Assembly: GCA_013377005.1 (NCBI GenBank)
Contig: JACABE010000020.1
Coordinates: 33,475 to 69,321, forward strand
Reading direction: 5' to 3'
DNA: 35,847 bases
From: Bacteroidota bacterium
Lineage (GTDB): Bacteria > Bacteroidota > Bacteroidia > Bacteroidales > JACABE01
Shown here piece after piece: positions 24,640-33,500 of the stretch (position 1 is its first letter; each line of letters starts with the position of its first letter). The position numbers were made by a program, and so were the translations under genes. The notes under the pieces were generated by a model, which saw only the letters and a list, made by a program, of their open reading frames with translations, did no database searches and was not told the origin of the DNA.

Positions 24640-25701
24640 ATGAAAAAGAGTGTAAAATGGGCTTCCTTGCTCGTTGTGTTAACATTATTTACTTTTTTTG
24701 GTTGTAAATCTAAAGACAAAGAGAACAGTTCAAAATCAAAAGAGAAGCCACAAACCAAAGTAAGTGGATTTGTAGTAAGTCCTTCTTTATTAATAAATGA
24801 AATCTCTGTTTCAGGTTCAATATTGCCTAATGAATCTGTAGCACTGATGAATGAAATAGCAGGAAGAGTTGTTCAGCTTAACTTACCTGAAGGTAAATTT
24901 GTAAAAAAAGGAACTTTGCTTGTTAAACTTTATGATGACGATTTACAGGCAAATCTTAAAAAGATGCAAACACAATTGGCAATACAGGAAAAAACTTTCA
25001 AACGTCAAACAGAATTGTTTAAAGTAAATGGAATTAGCCAGTATGATTATGACCAAACTTATCTGCAACTCAATTCAATTAAAGCGGATATTGAAGTTCA
25101 AAAAAGCATGATTCGAAAAACTGAAGTTATTGCTCCGTTTGATGGAACCATAGGCTTACGTAATATAAGTATGGGTGCTTATATAGCTTCATCTTCACTT
25201 TTAGCTACAATTCGTATGGAAGATAAATTAAAATTAGATTTTAGCATTCCCGAAAAATATAGTGGTGAAATAAAAGCCGGTTTAAAAGTAAAATTTAATG
25301 TTCATGGAGATGATAAACAATATGATGCCACAGTAATGGCCACTGAAGGCGGTGTTGATGCTAATACTCGGAATTTAAAAGTAAGAGCAATTATAAATAA
25401 CAAATCTAATGAATTAGCACCCGGGAGTTTTGCAAATGTACAACTTACTTTGGGTGAAAACAAAAATGCCATTCTAATTCCCACCCAGGCAATTATTCCT
25501 CAAGAAAGAAACAAAAGTGTAATTGTAACTAAAGATGGGAAAGCTCATTTTGTAATTGTTCGCACAGGCATAAGAAAAGCTTCTTTAATTGAGATTTCTG
25601 ATGGTCTTCATATAGGTGATACAATTGTTACAACAGGTCTTCTGTTTTTGAAAGAAGGTGCAAAATTGTCATTTTCAAATGTAAAAACTAATTCCAAATG
25701 A
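24640..25701 (+). CDS. RND efflux periplasmic adaptor (membrane fusion protein)
   Basis: A 353-residue lipoprotein adaptor with lipobox FFGC (Cys22). The order is lipoyl/barrel-sandwich half (VALMNEIAGRVVQLNLPEGKFVKKG), alpha-hairpin coiled coil (about residues 100-150), second half (VIAPFDGTIGLRNISMG), beta barrel (LKLDFSIPEKY) and membrane-proximal domain (AILIPTQAIIPQE). It joins the inner-membrane pump to the outer-membrane channel. Its stop overlaps the start of the RND gene (ATGA), so translation is coupled. The substrate is unknown. Confidence 0.93.
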   Translation: MKKSVKWASLLVVLTLFTFFGCKSKDKENSSKSKEKPQTKVSGFVVSPSLLINEISVSGSILPNESVALMNEIAGRVVQLNLPEGKFVKKGTLLVKLYDDDLQANLKKMQTQLAIQEKTFKRQTELFKVNGISQYDYDQTYLQLNSIKADIEVQKSMIRKTEVIAPFDGTIGLRNISMGAYIASSSLLATIRMEDKLKLDFSIPEKYSGEIKAGLKVKFNVHGDDKQYDATVMATEGGVDANTRNLKVRAIINNKSNELAPGSFANVQLTLGENKNAILIPTQAIIPQERNKSVIVTKDGKAHFVIVRTGIRKASLIEISDGLHIGDTIVTTGLLFLKEGAKLSFSNVKTNSK

Positions 25702-28700
25702 TAATTTCCGATATTGCATTAAAGCGCCCGGTAGGTTCAGTAGTACTAAGTCTTACAATTATTCTTTTAGGTATAGTTGGATATAGTTTTTTGGGCGTAC
25801 GTTTATATCCGGCCATCGATCCTCCTATAATAACGGTTCAAACATCTTATACCGGAGCAAATTCAGAAATTATAGAATCACAGATTACTGAACCTTTAGA
25901 AAAATCTATCAATGGAATTGAAGGGGTTAAATCTATTTCTTCCTCTTCATCTATTGGTTCCAGTAACATTACTGTTGAGTTCAATCTTGATGCAGATTTA
26001 GAGAAAGCTGCCAATGATGTGAGAGACAAAGTTTCGCAAGCATCAAAAAACCTTCCTCAGGATATCGATGCACAACCTACCGTAACAAAATCTGATGCAA
26101 ACAGCGATCCTATCATCATGTTGATAGTACGAAGTTCTTCAATGAACGCACTTGAGCTAAGTGATTATGCAGAAAATGTACTTATGGAAAAATTCCAAAC
26201 CATTCCGGGAATTAGTTCTGTAGCTATTTACGGTCAACAAAAACCAGCCATGCGCTTATGGCTTGATCCTGAAAAAATGGCTGCTATGTCCATTACAGCA
26301 TCAGATGTAAGCACAGCACTTACCAAGGAAAATGTTGAAATGCCGGGAGGAAAATTAAAAGGCAATTCAACTGAACTTATTGTGAAAACTTATGGAAGAT
26401 TAACGACCGAAGAAGATTTTAATAATCTTATCATAAAGCAAATAAACAATCAGGTTGTTAGATTCAGTGATATCGGTGAAGCTGTTTTAGGTCCGCAAAA
26501 TGAAGAATCCGGCGCAAGTATTAATGGTGCCACAGGACTTTCCTTGGCTCTGATTCCACTACCTGGTGCAAATAGTATAGATATTTCAACTGAATTCTAC
26601 AAACGACTGGATCAGGTAAAGAAAACGCTTCCCAAAGGTGTTAACTTAGATATTGGACGTGATAAATCAGTTTTTGTAAAACAATCTGTAAATGATGTTA
26701 TTGAAACTTTAGCTATTGCTATTTTTCTGGTAGTACTTATTATCTTTTTATTTTTCAGGAATTGGATTATTGCGCTAAGACCTCTTATTGACATCCCCGT
26801 TTCGCTGATAGGAACCTTTTTTGTGATGTATATTTTAGGTTATTCAGTAAATGTACTTACATTACTCGGAATTGTATTGGCTACAGGTTTAGTTGTGGAT
26901 GACGGAATTGTTGTTACTGAGAATATATTTAAGAGAATTGAGAAAGGAATGGACAAGTGGCAGGCTGCTTTTGAAGGCACCCGCGAAATATTTTTCGCCG
27001 TTATTTCTACATCACTAACGCTGGCAATTGTTTTTATTCCGGTTGTATTTTTACAAGGTTTTACAGGACGATTGTTTAGGGAATTTGGTATCGTAGTTGC
27101 TTCGGCTGTATTGATTTCTGCATTGGTATCGCTAACTCTTACACCTGTTTTAAATGTTTTTTTAGGTGGTTCATCTTCTCATCATTCCCGTTTTTATTTA
27201 TCAACCGAAAAATTTTATGTAAATCTAGAGAATGGATACCGACGTATTCTTAGCTTTTTCATTGTTAAAAAATGGATATCAGGTGCAATAATAATTGCAT
27301 GTATAGGTATTTTATTACTTTTCTTTTTATTAGATATTTTAAAATCAGAGCTTGCACCTTTGGAAGATCATAGCTATATCCGAACTTCGATTACTGCACC
27401 CGAAGGAACTGAATTTAGCAGTACTCAGAATATATTAGATAAAATTGCAAGAAAACAAATGGATTCTATTCCAGATGCATCCTTTGTATTAGCCCGATAT
27501 GGTGGTGGAATGGGTGGCAATTCAAGTGCTAATACAGGAAATGTAATCACTTTTCTTAAGGATCCAGGGGAACGAAAAGTTACTCAACAGCAAGTGTATG
27601 ACAAATTATCGGCAATGTATAAAAAAATTCCTGACGCCCGTATTATTGCAAGTCAGGAAGCTACCATTTCTACTTCATCTGCAGGTGGAGGATTACCGGT
27701 TCAGTTTGTTTTGCAGAATCTTGATTTTAATAAATTAAAGGAAGTATTACCAAAATTTTTGGATGAAGCTCAAAATAGTCCGATATTTAGTAATGTGGAT
27801 GTAAACCTTAAGTTTAATAAACCCGAATTAAACATAACGGTAGATCGTTTGAAGGCTACTAGTTTGGGAGTAAACGAAAAAGATGTTTCCGATGCACTGA
27901 ATTACGCATTTAGTGGAGGAAGAATCGGTTACTTTTTAAGAAACAATAAACAATATTATATCATTGCACAAGTTGACAGAGAAAACAGAAACAAACCTGC
28001 TGATATTTCTTCCTTATATGTAAGGAACAATGCTGGAGCAATGATTCAATTAGACAATCTGGTAAAAATGGAAGAAAACAGCAATCCTCCTTCTTTGTAT
28101 CATTACAATCGATATAAATCGGCAATTGTTTCGGCAAACCTTGCTACCGGAAAAACGATAGGTGAAGGTTTGGACGAAATGAAGAGAATAGCATCAAAAC
28201 TTTTAGATGAATCATTTAGCACAGACCTTGCTGGTCCATCCAGAGATTTTGCAGAAAGCAACTCAAATATATCTTTTTCACTTGTATTGGCACTGTTGAT
28301 GATATTTTTGATACTTGCTGCTCAGTTCGAAAGTTTTATCGATCCATTAATTATTATGTTTACTGTACCTATGGCAATAACTGGTGCAATGCTTTCACTA
28401 TGGATTTTTGGGCAAACATTGAATATTTTTTCTGAAATTGGTATGATTCTTCTTATAGGAATTGTAACCAAAAACGGAATATTAATCGTAGAGTTTGCTA
28501 ATCAGAAGCGTAAAGATGGGCTTTCTAAAAGAGTTGCTGCTTTTGAAGCTGCTTCTGCTCGTTTTCGTCCAATTTTAATGACTTCGCTGGCTACAATTTG
28601 TGGTGCTTTACCTATTGCATTTGCATTGGGGTCGGGTGCTCAAAGCAGGGTTTCGTTGGGTATTGTTGTAGTAGGTGGATTACTTTTTGCGTTGATACTT

Positions 28701-28763
28701 ACCTTGTTTGTTATTCCTGTTACTTATATTGTTCTATCAGGTAAAAAAGCTAAATCTAATTAG
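25698..28763 (+). CDS. RND multidrug efflux permease (AcrB/HAE1 type)
   Basis: A 1021-residue protein of normal length for AcrB/MexB relatives: a first TM helix (PVGSVVLSLTIILLGIVGY), two large periplasmic loops and twelve TM helices. TM4 has the proton-relay aspartates in GLVVDDGIVVTENIF. TM10 has the matching lysine in GIVTKNGILIVEFANQ. Porter motifs include EPLEKSINGIEGVKSI and FQTIPGISSVAIYG. With the adaptor upstream and the TolC-type channel downstream it makes a tripartite pump. An S23-type gene lies between permease and channel. Confidence 0.95.
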   Translation: MIISDIALKRPVGSVVLSLTIILLGIVGYSFLGVRLYPAIDPPIITVQTSYTGANSEIIESQITEPLEKSINGIEGVKSISSSSSIGSSNITVEFNLDADLEKAANDVRDKVSQASKNLPQDIDAQPTVTKSDANSDPIIMLIVRSSSMNALELSDYAENVLMEKFQTIPGISSVAIYGQQKPAMRLWLDPEKMAAMSITASDVSTALTKENVEMPGGKLKGNSTELIVKTYGRLTTEEDFNNLIIKQINNQVVRFSDIGEAVLGPQNEESGASINGATGLSLALIPLPGANSIDISTEFYKRLDQVKKTLPKGVNLDIGRDKSVFVKQSVNDVIETLAIAIFLVVLIIFLFFRNWIIALRPLIDIPVSLIGTFFVMYILGYSVNVLTLLGIVLATGLVVDDGIVVTENIFKRIEKGMDKWQAAFEGTREIFFAVISTSLTLAIVFIPVVFLQGFTGRLFREFGIVVASAVLISALVSLTLTPVLNVFLGGSSSHHSRFYLSTEKFYVNLENGYRRILSFFIVKKWISGAIIIACIGILLLFFLLDILKSELAPLEDHSYIRTSITAPEGTEFSSTQNILDKIARKQMDSIPDASFVLARYGGGMGGNSSANTGNVITFLKDPGERKVTQQQVYDKLSAMYKKIPDARIIASQEATISTSSAGGGLPVQFVLQNLDFNKLKEVLPKFLDEAQNSPIFSNVDVNLKFNKPELNITVDRLKATSLGVNEKDVSDALNYAFSGGRIGYFLRNNKQYYIIAQVDRENRNKPADISSLYVRNNAGAMIQLDNLVKMEENSNPPSLYHYNRYKSAIVSANLATGKTIGEGLDEMKRIASKLLDESFSTDLAGPSRDFAESNSNISFSLVLALLMIFLILAAQFESFIDPLIIMFTVPMAITGAMLSLWIFGQTLNIFSEIGMILLIGIVTKNGILIVEFANQKRKDGLSKRVAAFEAASARFRPILMTSLATICGALPIAFALGSGAQSRVSLGIVVVGGLLFALILTLFVIPVTYIVLSGKKAKSN

Positions 28764-28789
28764 GAATTAAAAATTAGGAATTAGGAATA
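28758..28789. repeat. Left inverted flank of S23 gene (ATTAGGAA units)
   Basis: Repeats of AATTAGGA from 28758 to the ATG, inverted relative to the TTCCTAAT units at 29163-29200. The two could pair as a long AU-rich stem enclosing the S23 gene. The RND stop codon overlaps the left edge. Confidence 0.75.
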
Positions 28790-29142
28790 TGAGGAGTGAT
28801 AATATAATACAGGAGAAAACTTATGTTTTTGCAATACGAATAGTACAGGCATATAAGTATTTGGCGGAAGAAAAAAAAGAATATGTTCTTTCCAAACAAT
28901 TATTGCGAAGCGGCACTTCTATTGGTGCAAATACAGAAGAAGCTATCGGTGGTCAAACAGAAAAAGATTTTTATGCTAAACTAAATATTGTATATAAAGA
29001 AGCTCGTGAAACGCATTATTGGATAAGACTTTTGAAAGATACAAACTTCTTTGACGAACATCAGGCTCAATCATTATTAAACGATTGTGAAGAAATATTA
29101 AAAATTACAGGTTCAATTATTAAAACAATGAAACATAAATGA
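28789..29142 (+). CDS. Four-helix bundle protein, S23/23S rRNA IVP family
   Basis: A 117-residue protein of the 23S-rRNA-intervening-sequence/four-helix bundle family: FAIRIVQAYKYLAEEKKEYVLSKQLLRSGTSIGANTEEA with the L-R-(S/A)-x-x-S-I-x-x-N-x-x-E signature, then KDFYAKLNIVYKEARETHYWI and DCEEILKITGSIIKTMKH. It forms pentamers in solved members, and its function is unknown. It has no connection to efflux and interrupts the order permease-to-channel. The TTCCTAAT-type repeats in inverted orientation on both sides suggest insertion as a unit. Confidence 0.92.
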   Translation: MRSDNIIQEKTYVFAIRIVQAYKYLAEEKKEYVLSKQLLRSGTSIGANTEEAIGGQTEKDFYAKLNIVYKEARETHYWIRLLKDTNFFDEHQAQSLLNDCEEILKITGSIIKTMKHK

Positions 29143-29162
29143 ATTGGCAATTGGTATCAACA

Positions 29163-29200
29163 TTCCTAATTCCTAATTCCTAATTCCTAATTTCTAATTC
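29163..29200. repeat. Right inverted flank of S23 gene (TTCCTAAT units)
   Basis: Four to five head-to-tail copies of the octamer TTCCTAAT, ending immediately before the TolC-type ATG (29202). It is the inverted counterpart of 28758-28789. Confidence 0.8.
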
Positions 29201-29201
29201 T

Positions 29202-30494
29202 ATGAAATCATTTCTAATCATATCATTATTATGTCTATTTTCAATAGCAGATGCTCAAACTATTCTGACGGTGGACGATGCAGTAAAAATTGCGTTGAAA
29301 AACAATTACGGCATATTAGTAGCACGTAACGATGCGGCTATTTCCAAAACTAATAATACCATGGGCAATGCAGGGATGTTGCCCAATGTGTCGGTTTTTG
29401 GAAATGGAACTTATGAGGTGAATACGGTAAACCAAAGCTATTCGACAGGAAGCGAGAGCAATTATTCAGGATTATCAACAAAATTATACAATGCCGGAAC
29501 TGAGCTTTCGTGGACTATATTTAATGGTGGCAAAATGTTTATCACCAAAAACAAACTTACAGAAATGGAAGCCTTAGGTGAAATGCAGTTTAAGGATAAA
29601 GTACTGCAAACTCAATACGATGTAATTGCAGCATACTACGAGGTAGTACGACAGAAACAACAATTAATTTCAATCAATGAAATTATAAATTACAATAATG
29701 AATTAGTAAAGATTTTGCAGGTTTCGTACGATAATGGTTCATTGTTGAAAACCAATCTCCTTCAGGCTAAAATCGATCTGAATGTGTATATGGAAAATTC
29801 CATTAACCAGGAATATACAATTGATGCGGCCAAAAAGAATTTGAATCAGCTCATCGGTGCAAATACTGATAACTTATTTGAAGTGATTGATTCCATTCCG
29901 CTCGCATACAGCATCGACAAAGCTGAATTAAGCAAAAAACTGAATGCATCCAATACTACCATATTATCGTTTCAGAAACAAATAGATATTGCCCGTCTGA
30001 ATATAAGCGAATACAACAGAATGCGGTATCCGCTCATCAATGTAAAGGCTGGTTATTATGTATCGCATACCGATAATTCGGCAGGAAGTTTGCTGAAAAG
30101 CCAATCGTACGGACCACAGTTTGGGGGCAGCATTTCTATTCCTCTTTTTCAATCGGGAAATATTAACCGACAGGTTTCTATTGCAAAATTAGAAGCTTCA
30201 TCAGCATCATTTAATCTGGAAAATATAAAACTTGAAGTAAATAAAGAGCTACAGAATGCCATTGCTACTTTCGAAAACCAGCAACGTTTGCTTAACATTG
30301 AAACTACCAATAATGAGTTTACCAAAGAAATGCTCGAAATAAGCATACAACGCCTGAAATTAGGACAAACTACTTCTCTGGAAATGCATCAGGCGCAGGA
30401 AAACTACGTACAATCTTCTACCCGACTGATTAATTTTAAATACACCCTGAAAATTGCCGAAACCAAGTTGAAACAATTAATGGCTATATTGTGA
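29202..30494 (+). CDS. TolC-family outer-membrane efflux channel
   Basis: A 430-residue protein with a signal peptide (MKSFLIISLLCLFSIADAQ) and the TolC repeat (LTVDDAVKIALKNNYGILVARND; LRLGQ-like QRLKLGQTTSLEMHQAQENYVQS). Long coiled helices alternate with beta strands (GYYVSHTDN, SISIPLFQSGN). It is the outer-membrane exit duct for the adaptor and permease upstream. It retains the operon direction despite the S23 insertion. Confidence 0.92.
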   Translation: MKSFLIISLLCLFSIADAQTILTVDDAVKIALKNNYGILVARNDAAISKTNNTMGNAGMLPNVSVFGNGTYEVNTVNQSYSTGSESNYSGLSTKLYNAGTELSWTIFNGGKMFITKNKLTEMEALGEMQFKDKVLQTQYDVIAAYYEVVRQKQQLISINEIINYNNELVKILQVSYDNGSLLKTNLLQAKIDLNVYMENSINQEYTIDAAKKNLNQLIGANTDNLFEVIDSIPLAYSIDKAELSKKLNASNTTILSFQKQIDIARLNISEYNRMRYPLINVKAGYYVSHTDNSAGSLLKSQSYGPQFGGSISIPLFQSGNINRQVSIAKLEASSASFNLENIKLEVNKELQNAIATFENQQRLLNIETTNNEFTKEMLEISIQRLKLGQTTSLEMHQAQENYVQSSTRLINFKYTLKIAETKLKQLMAIL

Positions 30495-30500
30495 AAATTT

Positions 30501-30521
30501 AAAAGTAAAGAATAGACTTTT
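30501..30521. terminator. Weak hairpin between convergent genes
   Basis: AAAAGT / ACTTTT arms with a 9-base AT-rich loop between the TolC and T9SS-cargo stops. It may act as a weak terminator on either strand. Pairing energy would be low. Confidence 0.25.
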
Positions 30522-33500
30522 ATTGCCTGATTACACTCAGTATTCTAACAATTTTCACATCATCAATATTTACTTTTAGCAAATAGAGACCGGAAGTTAA
30601 ATTGTGTATTAATTCATAATGTCTTGTATTATTTTCAATATTCTTATGTATAAAGGTTTTTCCTTCCAAATTTTGAATTTCCAGTGAAATATGCTTTGTA
30701 TTATTTTCAAAATCAATACATATCAAATTATTACAAGGGTTAGGATAAATGATTAACTTTTTAATTTCAATATCATTAATACCTGTACAGTTAACAACTT
30801 CCATTGTGTCTAATACTGTTTTACCGCAATTTGTTGTCATATTAGTATATGTATAAGAAATAGGATAACTCCCAACACCCAAAGCAGAAGGATTAAAAAT
30901 GCCATTGTTTATCCCTGAACCGTTATAAATCCCTCCTGTCGGATTTCCTCCGGATAAGATATAATTAGAAACATTATCGCAAAGTGTATCATAAAGTGTT
31001 GGTATCGTAAAACTTACATTTGGCAAAGGATTAACTACTAAAGTAATCGTATTAGAAGAAGGATTATTTGGAGTGGCACAAAGTGCATTTGATGTTAACT
31101 GACATTTAATTGTATTTGCATTTTGCGGGATATAGCTAAATATAGAATCATTGCTGCCAATATTACTTCCACTTTTTTTCCACTGAAAAATGGGATTATT
31201 CCCTTCATTTGAAAAATTTGCTCTAAATCTAACAGTATCAGCCGGAGCACATTGAGGATTATTTCCTGCATACATCGTTATCGATATATTCGGTACAACA
31301 ATGGGATTTACAATAATTGTATCAAAATTAGAATATTTCTCAGGACAAACACCACTTTTAACTCTGGCTCTGTAATATTGACTTGCATTCAAAATTGGAG
31401 ATGTATAAGGTGATGAATTGTAATTTGTTCCGGATATTACATCCTGCCAATTTATAGTATCAGTGGATTCCTGCCATTGAATTTGTCCAACAAAATAGAA
31501 TAGATAACATTTTGTTGTCAAGCCTGCGCAAACAGGAGATGTAACACTTGCAGTCCCAGCCTGAGTTAATGGATGAATAAGAATTGTATCAGGCAATGAA
31601 TAAACAAGTGGGCAACATCCATTTTTAACATTAGCTCTATATAAGTATGTAGAGTTTAGTGCAGGTGTATTTAATAATGGAGTATTTACACCTGAATAAG
31701 AGTTACTTACATTACTCCAGCTAGTACTCCAATTACTGGACATCTGCCATTGAATATTTCCCTTAAAATTGTATAAATAAACTTGAGAAGAATCTCCTTT
31801 ACAAATAGGAGAATTAGCTGTAACACTTCCTCCTTGTGACAAAGAATCTATAAAAACAGTAAAAACCTGTGAAGTATCCATCGGACAAACTCCATTCTGA
31901 ACAATAACTCTGAATTTTGTGGTTTCATTTATAGATGAAGCAATCAATGTATCAATTGAGAAAATGCCGTTGTAATGATTCCAGATTTGATTATTAGTGG
32001 CAAATTGCCAGTTTGCATTTCCAAGATTGCCATTTAGTTTTAATTTAGTTGAATTTCCCTGACAGATTAAATTAATACCAGTTATTATTCCTGCATTCGA
32101 ATTATCATAAACAACGACTGTATCTATATTTGAATATATTGATGGGCAAATTGAATTAGAAACTTTAACACGTACTAATGATAAAGTCTGTAATGTATTT
32201 GTATAGGTCTGTAATTGTTGATTCTCAGACATATCAGACCAGGTAAGAGCAGTAAATGGTTTAATTTGCCATAGAATATTTGCTGTGGATCCTGTTAAAG
32301 TTAATAAAGCAGAATCCCCAGTGCATATGGGGGCAACAACATTCAATATTCCGGCCGACGGATAAGCTGTAATTTCAACAGAATCAATATTTGATTGTGA
32401 AGAAGGGCAATTATTACTACTTATACTTGCTTTGAAAAACGTCTTGGAATTGATCGATGTTGTTGTAAAAATTGAATCATTTTTATTTGAATTTCCAATT
32501 ATTTGCCAATTAGAAAAACCATTATCAGATTGTAACCATTCAATATTGGCATTATGACCCGACAGTCTTAATTGAGCAGGAAAACCGATACAAACAGTAG
32601 AATCAGCAAACAAAGTACCTGCAACCGACTGTGGATTAACTATTACCGTTTTTGATTCAGAATACTTTTCCTCACAAAATGTTGCAGAAGCTTTGGTGCG
32701 AAAAGTTTTATTTGCAATTAAATCAGTTGGTTGATATATTATATTATTTGCATTTTGAACATCAATCCATTGTTGATTATCATACACTTGCCATTGAATA
32801 TTTCCTGATGAGTTTGATGTATGAAGCGTTACACCTGAATGATAACATATCGGAAGTAAACTATCAATATTGCCAGCCGAAATTGCAGGTAAAACATTAA
32901 CAAATAAACTATCCGATGATTTACAGCCATTTATGTCAGTTACCTCAACTTTATAATATGCCTGATTAATTGCTGAAAAATATTCATTTTGAGTTACGTT
33001 ATGATCCCATTGGTATTTTATTCCGCCACTTGCATTTAATTTTATAGAGTCTCCATAACATTTCGTAATATCATTGCCGGCATTTGCAATTGGCAAATCA
33101 TTTACAATAACTGTTAGCATTCTCCATGTAGTATCTCCATTAAACAATAAACAACGTGCAGAATATAATGTATTTTGCAGCGGACTGACTGTTTGAGATA
33201 AAAAATTTCCACTTTTTAGCGAGAAATCAAAAGGTTGTGAAGTCCAACTTACATTTGTATAGTTATCTGAAAGTTGAAAACTTAATGAATCATTCTTACA
33301 AATTTCAGGATTTACTGATTCGAAAACTAAACAACTGCTATCCTTTGTGTTGTCGGGGTTGAAAACCATAATTTTAATAGAATCTATTCCCACCCAATAA
33401 TCATAAGGTCTATTGATTGTAAGTAGCTGATTGGTATCAAGCTGATAAATTAATTGAGAATTTTGGGTATAAAGTTGAATATTAACATTCTGAATTGAAC

